64,000 nucleotides of DNA from Candidatus Aalborgicola danicus (GTDB lineage: Bacteria > Pseudomonadota > Gammaproteobacteria > Burkholderiales > Burkholderiaceae_C): assembly GCA_016703945.1 (NCBI GenBank), contig JADJBC010000060.1, positions 1-64,000 of the forward strand. Reading direction: 5' to 3'. Numbering within the stretch: the first letter of the stretch is position 1; every line of letters begins with the position of its first letter. Under the pieces are notes generated by a model that saw only the letters and a list, made by a program, of their open reading frames with translations, was not told the DNA's origin and did no database searches. A program made the position numbers and the translations under genes. Shown piece after piece: positions 35,824 through 44,033 of this stretch.

Positions 35824-36444
35824 ATGCATTCGACCACCCCCTCCCTGTGCGCTGGCCTGCGCACTTTCGGCGCAACTGCCATTCTGCTGTCTGCAGGCCT
35901 GCTATACCAGCCCCAGGCCTTGTCCGCAGAACCGGATTGGAGCATCGGCGTATACGGCGGCAAGTTTTACGACACCGAGCCCGCGGGTCTGACGCAGGGC
36001 AAAGCCACTTTCATGAACCACCACATGCTGGCGGTCACCGGCACCAAGACACTGTGGCGGTCCGAGTCGTTCCCGATGTCGCTGGAACTCGACGCCATGA
36101 TTGGCCAGCAATTCGGCATGGACTCTTTAACCGAAATTGCCTTTGCCCCGGTGTTGCGCTGGAGCAGCTTTCCGTGGAAGGACACCCTGCAAACTGATCT
36201 GCGTTTAGGGCCCTTGGGTTTTTCCTACACGTCCAAGGTGAGCTCGCTGGAGTTGGGACCGGAGGGCAAGGGCAGCCAGACGCTGAATTTTTTGATGATC
36301 GAGTTGGCGTTTTCACGGCCCAAGGACCCTTCACGCGAAGTCTTTGTGCGGCTACACCACCGTTGTGCTGTCTACGATTTGTTGAATAACTACGGCGCCA
36401 ATGGCGAGGACTTTTTGTCCTTTGGCTATCGGGTGCGGTTTTGA
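35824..36444 (+). CDS. Small outer-membrane beta-barrel protein, PagL/acyloxyacyl-hydrolase-like
   Basis: The 206-residue protein starts at ATG 35824 with a signal peptide (LCAGLRTFGATAILLSAGLL ... ALSAEPD). Alternating hydrophobic beta strands follow (WSIGVYGGKFYDTE, FPMSLELDAMIGQQFG), ending in a terminal aromatic strand FLSFGYRVRF, typical of outer-membrane insertion. The segment EVFVRLHHRCAVYDLL resembles the active-site strand of PagL-type lipid A deacylases, where a Ser would be expected at the Cys position. Function is therefore uncertain. It lies alone between divergent and convergent neighbours. Confidence 0.55.
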   Translation: MHSTTPSLCAGLRTFGATAILLSAGLLYQPQALSAEPDWSIGVYGGKFYDTEPAGLTQGKATFMNHHMLAVTGTKTLWRSESFPMSLELDAMIGQQFGMDSLTEIAFAPVLRWSSFPWKDTLQTDLRLGPLGFSYTSKVSSLELGPEGKGSQTLNFLMIELAFSRPKDPSREVFVRLHHRCAVYDLLNNYGANGEDFLSFGYRVRF

Positions 36445-36493
36445 AGGACGTTGCGCTTTAACAAGTGCACAGCCCCTGGCCAATCCCTCTGGA

Positions 36494-37231
36494 CTACTGG
36501 GGCGGGTTTGGATGTGGGAGCAAACGCGCGCATTCTTCGTTGACTGCGGCATAACACTCACACACACGTTCCTCCAGCTTGGCACGGTCCAGCAGTTCGA
36601 TGCGTCCTCTTGAGCAGGCAATCGCCCCTTCCTTGTGAAGAAGGCCAGCAGTTTGCGTCACACTTTCACGGCGAACACCCAGCAAATGCGAAATCTGCTC
36701 TTGTGTAATCAACATCGTGTCGCTTTGCAAACGGTCGAAACTCGTCAAGACCCAACGACAGAACTGCTGCACCAGGGAATGGTGTTGGTTACACACCGCC
36801 GTCTGGGATGTTTGGCAAATCAGGGCCTGTGTGTACAACAGGGCCAGGTGCTGCAACTTGCCACCCAATGCAAATTCGCGTTTCATGATCTTGCGGCTCA
36901 GCCGATAGGCCTGGCCCGCGCTTTGCACTTCGGTGCTGCTGGGCATGCTCTCGCCGCCCATGTAGATGGAGATGCCTATCATGCCCTCGTTGCCAACCAG
37001 CGCAATCTCACTGGAAGACCCGTCCTCCAGTGCATAAATCAAGGACACGATGCCGGACGTCGGAAAGTGCAAAAAATTCACATGATCGCCCGACTCGGAC
37101 ATGGTCCAACCCCGTGGCATTTCCACCAGTTCCAGTTCAGGCAATATCCGGGCGTAGTCGGCTGCGGGAAGCGACGCCAGTATTTGGTTTAACTTGGGAT
37201 CGGGTGCGTTCGCGGCGGCTATTTTTGACAT
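36494..37231 (-). CDS. Crp/Fnr-family transcriptional regulator
   Basis: A start at ATG 37231 gives MSKIAAANAPDPKLNQILAS and 245 residues. An N-terminal cyclic-nucleotide-binding-like beta-roll (HFPTSGIVSLIYALEDGSSS, ALVGNEGMIGISIYMGG) leads to the dimer helix. A C-terminal helix-turn-helix follows (ITQEQISHLLGVRRESVTQT). The sequence of the effector domain lacks the FNR cysteines. The pattern LIYALEDGSSSEIALVGNEG is common in an uncharacterised Crp-like group of Burkholderiales. Neighbours do not reveal its target. Confidence 0.85.
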   Translation of the reverse strand: MSKIAAANAPDPKLNQILASLPAADYARILPELELVEMPRGWTMSESGDHVNFLHFPTSGIVSLIYALEDGSSSEIALVGNEGMIGISIYMGGESMPSSTEVQSAGQAYRLSRKIMKREFALGGKLQHLALLYTQALICQTSQTAVCNQHHSLVQQFCRWVLTSFDRLQSDTMLITQEQISHLLGVRRESVTQTAGLLHKEGAIACSRGRIELLDRAKLEERVCECYAAVNEECARLLPHPNPPQ

Positions 37232-37454
37232 GGAAACTTTCGGGTTGTCTTGGTTTGACCGATCAACATTGGCAAAACCGGGAGCGTTTGGCGATTTGTG
37301 GATATCGTCGGCACCTGACTTCAAAGGGCCGCGGATTGTAGTGGTATCAAATCCCCAGAGCTGAATACGTCACTGCAGTGATCCGTCGAACCGCGTCACC
37401 CGGGCGTGAGTTGGCGAACAGACGGCACATTACACCCGGCATACGCTGCTGCGG

Positions 37455-38263
37455 ATGAGATCCCCAGAGAATTCAAAACAGTCAGCAATGGACTCCAAGT
37501 TGCCCGTTGATGCGGACGCGGGCAAGACCTTGACCGATGTTCTGGGGCAGGCCGAACATGTGAAGGGTTTGGTGGAGCAAAGTGCGCAGGAGCTTTCATC
37601 CGTCAATACCGGGCTTGCACAAGAGATGGCCCACAGTCGCGAGTCACCCGGGGTGCGGGTCGCGCTGGAAAAAAGCCAGGCGGTGGAACACAAGGTACAA
37701 GAAGCATCCGAAAAGCTGTCGGAGGTCAATTTGGCGTTGGAGGCCGAGGTCACTGCACGGCATGTACTCGAAGCGCAATTGGCCACAGTCACCCAAGACG
37801 TGCAGGGGCGGCCCGCCATGCGGCTCTGCACGATGCCCTGACCGGTTTGCCCAACCGCCACAAAAGGACTTTGGCTGTGATGTTCCTGGATCTGGACGGC
37901 TTTAAAAGGGTCAATGATGTGCATGGCCACGACGTCGGTGACGCGGTGCTTCAATGCACCGCGGAGCGACTCAAACAACACGCCCGTGGCGACGACACCG
38001 TCGGCCGTTTCGTTGGTGACGAGTTCTTGTATTTGCTGACCGAAATCGACACTGACCACGATACCGCGCTGGTTGCACAGAAGATTGCAGACGCAGTCCA
38101 GCTTCCGTTTCAGCTGAGCATTGGTGAACTCATCATCAAGCCCAGTATCGGAATTGCGATTTTTCCAAGGGACGGGACAAGCTTGAGTGCCCTGATGAAG
38201 AGTGCCGATACTGCCATGTACAAGGCCAAACAGGGCAAACTGGTCTACGCATTTGCAAGTTAA
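37455..38263 (+). pseudogene. GGDEF-domain protein, frameshifted and with an incomplete domain
   Basis: An N-terminal coiled-coil half (EVNLALEAEVTARHVLEAQL) leads to a G-run near 37808 where one base is missing. The next frame reads AALHDALTGLPNRH, the start of a GGDEF domain. It then jumps directly to KRTLAVMFLDLDGFKRVND, so 15 or so residues normally found between the two are absent. The signature is FVGDEF instead of GGDEF. The rest (KPSIGIAIFPRDG) is normal. Such a domain is unlikely to make cyclic di-GMP; it could be a degenerate receptor or a decaying gene. It ends 6 bases from the convergent Crp-family gene. Confidence 0.65.
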
Positions 38264-38269
38264 AGTCGC

Positions 38270-38983
38270 TTAGCGGAACGTCACCTGGCTGCGCAGTGCT
38301 CCCAAATCCAGCACCCGCAGACCCCCATATTCCACTTTGATTGCCCCGCTGGCCGCGAGCGCGGTCAGCGCCTCGTTGACCCGCTGGCGCGACAGACCCA
38401 CCAGGTAGGCCAGCTCCTGCTGGGTGATGCGCAGCACTTCACCCACTCCGGGGTAGAGCACCGGGTTGAACAGCGAGGCCAGGCTGCGCGCAACGCGAAT
38501 GTCGGGGTTGGTCATGCGGTCGATTTCCCGCGCGGCAATGAACTGGCCCAGGCGCTCGTTGAGCTGGTTCATGACGAAGCGGTTGAAGCCGATCGAGTGG
38601 TCCAGCAGCCAGTGGAAGGTGTCCACGTGCAGGCCAGCCACGCGGCTCTTGCGCAGGGCCTGGATGTTGTAGCGGTAAGTCTCGCGTTTCATGGCGGTTC
38701 CTTCACCAAACCAGCCGCCCGGTGGCACACCGGTGAAGGTCATGGTTTGGCCGTCCGCGTTGTCGCTGCTCATTTTGAGCAAGCCATCCACAACGCCGAA
38801 CCAGTAGGTTACCGGGCGCCCGATACGGCAGATGTATTCGCTGGTGTCGGCATCCGCGATCTTGAGCTCATCGACGGCGCGTTGTCGTTCGGCGGCCGAC
38901 AAGAGGTGAATCCATGGAATGGCGTCGAGTTCTGGCTCCGTCAAACCCCGGCGGCGTTGGTGCAATGCGGATTCGGACGTCAT
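38270..38983 (-). CDS. Crp/Fnr-family regulator divergent from the acyl-CoA synthetase cluster
   Basis: The start at ATG 38983 (MTSESALHQRRRGLTEPELD) gives 237 residues. A longer frame from 39061 overlaps the palindrome at 39044-39061 and is rejected. The cyclic-nucleotide-binding fold is visible (VDGLLKMSSDNADGQTMTFT, GVPPGGWFGEGTAM). The winged-helix domain has ITQQELAYLVGLSRQRVNEA as recognition region. Regulators of this type sit beside acyl-CoA synthetase and ABC transporter genes in many Comamonadaceae. It probably controls the divergent cluster, but the effector is unknown. Confidence 0.88.
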   Translation of the reverse strand: MTSESALHQRRRGLTEPELDAIPWIHLLSAAERQRAVDELKIADADTSEYICRIGRPVTYWFGVVDGLLKMSSDNADGQTMTFTGVPPGGWFGEGTAMKRETYRYNIQALRKSRVAGLHVDTFHWLLDHSIGFNRFVMNQLNERLGQFIAAREIDRMTNPDIRVARSLASLFNPVLYPGVGEVLRITQQELAYLVGLSRQRVNEALTALAASGAIKVEYGGLRVLDLGALRSQVTFR

Positions 38984-39043
38984 GGGGTTGGGTTGTAAGT
39001 TGGCAGAAAGTGAAGGGAAAACCCCTAGCGAGAAATGCATGAA

Positions 39044-39061
39044 TTGTCGTTCAAACGACAA
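39044..39061. promoter_or_regulatory. Perfect 18-bp palindrome, probable operator of the divergent Crp-type regulator
   Basis: TTGTCGTTCAAACGACAA has perfect 8-bp arms and a 2-base spacer. It lies in the 168-base gap between the divergent regulator and the acyl-CoA synthetase gene. Its size fits a homodimeric Crp-family binding site, although the bases differ from the Crp (TGTGA) and Fnr (TTGAT) consensus. Confidence 0.55.
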
Positions 39062-39151
39062 CCCGACGTCAAATGCGAAGCTACTATTCGCAGCAATAGA
39101 AAGGCTTGTTGCGCGGCAGCAGGTTGAGACAAATGGTGAGAAGGATCAGGA

Positions 39152-41098
39152 ATGCAAACGACTTTTCCGCGGCTACTTCAAAAGCACGCCAGTGAGCGCC
39201 CTAACGCGCCCGCCATGCGTGAGAAGGAATACGGCATCTGGCAATCATTAAGCTGGGCCGACCTGTCTGCAATGGTGCAACAGATTGCTGCCGGCTTGCA
39301 CCAAGCGGGTCTGCGCCGTGGTGAACACATGGTGGTGGTTGGCGCTAACCGGCCACGCCTGTACGCCACCATGCTGGCCGTGCAGTCGCTGGGTGCCATT
39401 CCGGTACCTCTGTACCAGGACGCCGCAGCGGCGGAATGTGTCTTCCCCATCAACAACGCCGAAGTGCGCTTTGCCTTTGCCGAGGACCAGGAGCAGGTCG
39501 ACAAGCTGCTGGAGATTCGTGACCAATGCCAGCAGCTGGAGCGCATCTACTTTGATGATCCGCGCGGCCTGCGCAAGTATGACGACGCCTGCCTGGCTTC
39601 GCTGGACGAGTTGCAGGCGGCGGGCAAGGCCTTTATTGCACTGCACCCGGAGTTCTATGCAGCCGAGGCTAACCAGGCAAAACCGGATGATGTCGGTGCC
39701 ATGTTTTTCACCTCCGGCACCACCGGCAACCCCAAGGGTGTGGTCCACACCCACAACTCACTGCTCAACCGGGCGCGCGTGGGGGCAGATTTTGACAAGC
39801 TCACCGGCACCGAAGAGGTATTGGCCTACCTGCCGCCGGCCTGGATTGGCCAGAACATTTTTTCCTACGCCCAGTGGCTGGCCTGTGGCTACGTCGTGAA
39901 CTGCCCGGAGTCGGCAGCCACGGTCACCATCGATCTCAAGGAAATTGGCCCCACCTATTACTTTGCACCTCCACGGGTGTTTGAAGGCCTGCTGACCAGC
40001 GTAATGATCCGCATGGAAGACGCCGGGGCCATCAAGCGCAACATGTTCCATTACTTCATGGGCATCGCCAAACGCGTGGGACCTACCCTGATGGATGGCA
40101 AGTCGGTGTCTTTCATGGACCGTGTGTTGTACGGCCTGGGCACCCTGTTCGTCTACGGGCCCTTGCGCAACACGCTGGGCATGAGCCGCGTACGCGTGGC
40201 CTACACGGCTGGCGAGGCCATTGGCCCGGACCTGTTTTCGTTCTTCCGCTCCATCGGCATCAACCTCAAACAGTTGTATGGCTCCACCGAGACCGCCGTG
40301 TTTGTCTGTCTGCAGCCCGACCACGAAGCGCGTGCCGACACGGTGGGGGTTCCCTGCGAAGGTGTTGAGATCAAGGTGGCGGACAACGGCGAAATTTTGG
40401 TCAAGTCACCGGGCCTGCTAAAGGAATACTACAAAAACCCGGCCGCCACCGCCGAGGTGTTGACCGCTGAAGGCTGGTACCACACCAGTGACGCCGGTTT
40501 CATTGATGCGCACGGCCACTTGAAGATCATCGACCGCGTCAAGGATGTGGGCCGTATCAAAGGTGGTGCCAACGACGGCGCCATGTTCGCGCCCAAGTAC
40601 GTGGAAAACAAGCTTAAGTTCTTCCAACACATCAAGGAAGTGGTGGCCTATGGCGACGGCCGCGACCAGGTGTGCGTGATGATCAACATCGACTTTGACG
40701 CGGTGGGCAACTGGGCCGAGCGGCGCAACCTGCCCTACGCCGGTTACACCGATCTGGCGCAAAAGCCCGAGGTCTACCAACTCGTCAAGGAGTGCGTGGA
40801 GAAAGTCAACGCCGATTTGAGCGTGGACACGCTACTGGCGGGCAGCCAGGTCAGCCGCTTCCTGGTGCTGCACAAGGAGTTGGACGCCGACGACGGCGAA
40901 CTCACCCGCACCAACAAGGTCCGTCGCGGCTTTATTGCCGAGCGTTATGACGTGTTGATCGACGCGCTGTACGGCGGCAAGACCTCTCAATTCATTGAAA
41001 CCCAGGTCAAGTTTGAAGACGGTCGCACGGGCAAGGTCAGTGCCACTTTGCGTATCGAAGACACCAAGACCTTTGCACCCGTGAAGGCGGCAGCATGA
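39152..41098 (+). CDS. AMP-binding long-chain acyl-CoA synthetase-like protein
   Basis: It activates a carboxylic acid with ATP and joins it to coenzyme A. The 648-residue protein has the P-loop-like motif FFTSGTTGNPKGVVHTH, the adenylate motif LYGSTETAVFVCL and the hinge region TSDAGFIDAHGHLKIIDR. An ATG at 39152 follows a GAAGGATCAGGA ribosome binding site. It starts a tightly packed cluster (the next ATG overlaps the stop by 4 bases) with a complete branched-chain-type ABC transporter. The transporter likely imports the acid that this enzyme activates. Size and motifs fit long-chain fatty acid ligases, but an aromatic acid substrate is possible. Confidence 0.9.
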   Translation: MQTTFPRLLQKHASERPNAPAMREKEYGIWQSLSWADLSAMVQQIAAGLHQAGLRRGEHMVVVGANRPRLYATMLAVQSLGAIPVPLYQDAAAAECVFPINNAEVRFAFAEDQEQVDKLLEIRDQCQQLERIYFDDPRGLRKYDDACLASLDELQAAGKAFIALHPEFYAAEANQAKPDDVGAMFFTSGTTGNPKGVVHTHNSLLNRARVGADFDKLTGTEEVLAYLPPAWIGQNIFSYAQWLACGYVVNCPESAATVTIDLKEIGPTYYFAPPRVFEGLLTSVMIRMEDAGAIKRNMFHYFMGIAKRVGPTLMDGKSVSFMDRVLYGLGTLFVYGPLRNTLGMSRVRVAYTAGEAIGPDLFSFFRSIGINLKQLYGSTETAVFVCLQPDHEARADTVGVPCEGVEIKVADNGEILVKSPGLLKEYYKNPAATAEVLTAEGWYHTSDAGFIDAHGHLKIIDRVKDVGRIKGGANDGAMFAPKYVENKLKFFQHIKEVVAYGDGRDQVCVMINIDFDAVGNWAERRNLPYAGYTDLAQKPEVYQLVKECVEKVNADLSVDTLLAGSQVSRFLVLHKELDADDGELTRTNKVRRGFIAERYDVLIDALYGGKTSQFIETQVKFEDGRTGKVSATLRIEDTKTFAPVKAAA

Positions 41099-41916
41099 GC
41101 AACACAACACCCGCAGCCGTGGCGCCGATTGGTGCCCAGAAGAAGATTGGCGACGTCATTCTGGATGTCAAAAATATTTCGCTGAGTTTTGGTGGCGTCA
41201 AGGCGCTGACCGACATTTCGTTCAACGTGCGTGAGCACGAGGTGCGGGCCATCATCGGTCCCAATGGCGCTGGCAAGAGTTCTATGCTGAACTGCATCAA
41301 TGGGGTTTACACGCCGCAGCAGGGCTCCATTACCTTTAGAGGGCAGGCTTTTAAGCATATGGACAGTCACCAGGTGGCGGTTATGGGCATTGGTCGCACC
41401 TTCCAGAACCTGGCACTGTTCAAGGGCATGAGCGTGCTGGACAACATCATGTCTGGGCGCAACCTCAAAATCAAAAGCAATATCCTGATGCAGGCGCTTC
41501 GTATTGGCCCGGCCGAGCGCGAAGAAATCATGCACCGCGAGGCGGTGGAGCGCATCATTGACTTTCTGGAGATTCAGGCCTTTCGCAAGACGCCGGTTGG
41601 GCAATTGCCTTACGGTCTGCAAAAGCGGGTGGACCTGGGTCGTGCCCTGGCCATGGAGCCCCAAGTGTTGCTGCTGGACGAGCCCATGGCCGGCATGAAC
41701 GTCGAAGAAAAGCAGGACATGTGCCGCTTTGTGCTGGACGTGAACGACGAGTTTGGTACCACGGTGGTGTTGATTGAACACGACATGGGGGTGGTGATGG
41801 ACATTTCTGACCGCGTGGTGGTGCTGGACTACGGAAAGAAGATTGGTGACGGCACACCGGATGAAGTGCGCAACAGCCCGGAAGTGATCAGCGCTTACCT
41901 CGGCACAAGCCACTAA
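41095..41916 (+). CDS. LivG-like branched-chain-type ABC transporter ATP-binding protein
   Basis: This cytoplasmic ATPase subunit of an HAAT-type importer has 273 residues. Walker A is GPNGAGKSS, the signature region is LPYGLQKRVDLGRAL and Walker B is VLLLDEPMAGM. LivG-specific features include a long insert between Walker A and signature and the tail EVRNSPEVISAYLG. A 20-residue N-terminal extension (MSNTTPAAVAPIGAQ...) is unusual but mild. It overlaps the synthetase stop by 4 bases and precedes the permease genes by 11. Confidence 0.93.
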   Translation: MSNTTPAAVAPIGAQKKIGDVILDVKNISLSFGGVKALTDISFNVREHEVRAIIGPNGAGKSSMLNCINGVYTPQQGSITFRGQAFKHMDSHQVAVMGIGRTFQNLALFKGMSVLDNIMSGRNLKIKSNILMQALRIGPAEREEIMHREAVERIIDFLEIQAFRKTPVGQLPYGLQKRVDLGRALAMEPQVLLLDEPMAGMNVEEKQDMCRFVLDVNDEFGTTVVLIEHDMGVVMDISDRVVVLDYGKKIGDGTPDEVRNSPEVISAYLGTSH

Positions 41917-41927
41917 GGAACAAGAAC

Positions 41928-42857
41928 ATGGCATTCTTTTTAGAAACACTTTTGGGTGGCCTGATGGCGGGCATGCTCTATTCCCTGGTGGCATTGGGCT
42001 TTGTGCTGATCTACAAAGCCTCGGGCGTATTCAATTTTGCGCAGGGTGCCATGGTGCTGTTTGCTGCGCTGGCGATGGCGCGGTTTGCCGAATGGATTCC
42101 GGCCTGGACCGGTATTTCAAACCCGATTGCGGCCAACCTGATTGCCTTCGTCATCGCAGGCTTTCTGATGTTCGTAGTGGCCTGGGTCATCGAACGGCTG
42201 GTGTTACGCCACCTGGTCAACCAGGAAGGCACAACCCTGCTGATGGCCACACTGGGCATCAGCTACTTTCTGGACGGTATCGGCCAGACCATCTTTGGCA
42301 GCGATATCTACAAAATTGATGTGGGCATGCCCAAGGAACCGATCATGGCCTTCGAGCAGATGTTCGAAGGTGGCATCCTGATCAACAAGGAAGACCTGTA
42401 TGCAGCGGTCATTGCGGCAGTTCTGGTGGCTTTGCTGAGCGTGTTCTTCCAGAAGACAGCCACTGGCCGTGCCTTGCGCGCCGTGGCCGATGACCACCAG
42501 GCGGCGCAAAGTATTGGCATTCCCCTCAACCGCATCTGGGTCATCGTCTGGTGTGTGGCCGGTGTGGTGGCCCTGGTGGCCGGCATGATCTGGGGCAGCA
42601 AACTGGGCGTGCAGTTTTCACTGACCACCGTGGCCCTGCGAGCCTTGCCGGTGGTGATTCTGGGTGGCCTGACCTCGGTACCTGGCGCCATCGTCGGCGG
42701 CTTGATCATTGGCGTCGGCGAAAAGCTTTCCGAGGTGTTTTTGGGTCCCTACGTGGGCGGCGGCATTGAAATCTGGTTCGCCTATGTATTGGCGCTGCTG
42801 TTCTTGCTGGTCAGACCGCAAGGACTGTTCGGCGAGAAGATTATTGATCGAGTCTGA
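41928..42857 (+). CDS. LivH-like branched-chain-type ABC transporter permease
   Basis: This 309-residue integral membrane permease starts MAFFLETLLGGLMAGMLYSL. It contains the family loop KASGVFNFAQGAM and the later signature FQKTATGRALRAVADDHQAA that contacts the ATPase. Eight or so helices are visible. Between them is the usual EGTTLLMATLGISYFLDG loop. It forms a heterodimer with the LivM-like protein encoded 24 bases downstream. Confidence 0.93.
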   Translation: MAFFLETLLGGLMAGMLYSLVALGFVLIYKASGVFNFAQGAMVLFAALAMARFAEWIPAWTGISNPIAANLIAFVIAGFLMFVVAWVIERLVLRHLVNQEGTTLLMATLGISYFLDGIGQTIFGSDIYKIDVGMPKEPIMAFEQMFEGGILINKEDLYAAVIAAVLVALLSVFFQKTATGRALRAVADDHQAAQSIGIPLNRIWVIVWCVAGVVALVAGMIWGSKLGVQFSLTTVALRALPVVILGGLTSVPGAIVGGLIIGVGEKLSEVFLGPYVGGGIEIWFAYVLALLFLLVRPQGLFGEKIIDRV

Positions 42858-42881
42858 CCAAAAACTGATTGGATAAAGAAT

Positions 42882-43958
42882 ATGTTCTATAGAGAAAACG
42901 GTCAGTACAAGACAAGCTACCGCGCGGACCAACAGGTGTTCCCGATTGCACAGGACCGCTGGGCGGTGCTGCTGCTGATTGCTGCGGCCTTCTTGGTCGT
43001 GCCTATGCTGGGCAGCGACTACATGTTCCGTGCCATTTTTATTCCTTTCCTGATCATGGCGCTGGCCGCTTTGGGGGTGAATATTCTGGTTGGCTACTGC
43101 GGCCAGATCTCTCTGGGTTCGGGCGCCTTCATGGCGGTGGGGGCGTATGCCGCGTTCAACTTCTTTGTGCGCGTTCCTGGCATGCCGCTGTTGTTGGCGC
43201 TGGTACTTGGCGGGTTGTGCGCCAGTGCTTTCGGAATTTTGTTCGGCCTGCCCAGTTTGCGTGTCAAAGGCCTCTACCTTGCAGTGGCGACGCTGGCAGC
43301 CCAGTTCTTCAGCGACTGGATGTTTCTGCGCATCAAGTGGTTTACCAACGATGCGCCGTCCGGCTCGGTCTCGGTGTCCGGCCTTCAAGTACTGGGGTTT
43401 CCTATTGAGAGCCCCATTTCCAAATACATCCTCTGCCTGTCCATCTTGGTGGTGGTCGCCCTGATGGCCAAGAATCTGGTGCGGGGTGCGGTGGGCCGTG
43501 AGTGGATGGCCATTCGCGACATGGACGTGGCGGCGGCCGTGATCGGGATTCGTCCGATGTACGCCAAGCTCAGCGCCTTCGCGGTCAGTTCCTTCATTGT
43601 GGGGGTGGCTGGCGCCTTGTGGGGATTTGTTTACCTGGGCGCCTGGGAGCCAGCCGCGTTCTCGGTGGACATGTCCTTTCGCTTGTTGTTCATGGTCATC
43701 ATTGGCGGCATGGGTTCCATCATGGGCAGTTTCTTCGGTGCCGGTTTCATCGTCCTGTTACCCATTTTCCTGAACCAGTTCCTGCCCCTGCTGGGTCATT
43801 TGTTCGGGGTTGAAATTTCGACGGCAGGCATATCCCACGCCGAGCTGATTATTTTTGGTGCGCTGATTGTGTGGTTCCTGATTGTGGAGCCCCATGGCCT
43901 GGCCAAACTCTGGTCACTGTCCAAGCAAAAACTGCGTTTGTGGCCGTTCCCCCACTGA
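42882..43958 (+). CDS. LivM-like branched-chain-type ABC transporter permease
   Basis: The 358-residue permease is the second membrane subunit. Family features are NILVGYCGQISLGSGAFMAV near residue 65 and the coupling loop GREWMAIRDMDVAAAVIGI. A polar N-terminal tail of about 25 residues (MFYRENGQYKTSYRADQQVF) precedes the first helix and is seen in this subgroup with acyl-CoA synthetases. The periplasmic binding protein gene follows after 75 bases. Confidence 0.92.
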   Translation: MFYRENGQYKTSYRADQQVFPIAQDRWAVLLLIAAAFLVVPMLGSDYMFRAIFIPFLIMALAALGVNILVGYCGQISLGSGAFMAVGAYAAFNFFVRVPGMPLLLALVLGGLCASAFGILFGLPSLRVKGLYLAVATLAAQFFSDWMFLRIKWFTNDAPSGSVSVSGLQVLGFPIESPISKYILCLSILVVVALMAKNLVRGAVGREWMAIRDMDVAAAVIGIRPMYAKLSAFAVSSFIVGVAGALWGFVYLGAWEPAAFSVDMSFRLLFMVIIGGMGSIMGSFFGAGFIVLLPIFLNQFLPLLGHLFGVEISTAGISHAELIIFGALIVWFLIVEPHGLAKLWSLSKQKLRLWPFPH

Positions 43959-44033
43959 TCGATTGATGGTTTTTCACCGTGTTGTTCGTTCGTTAACCAC
44001 AGGCATGCCAATGCCGACCTTTAGGAGACTTTG

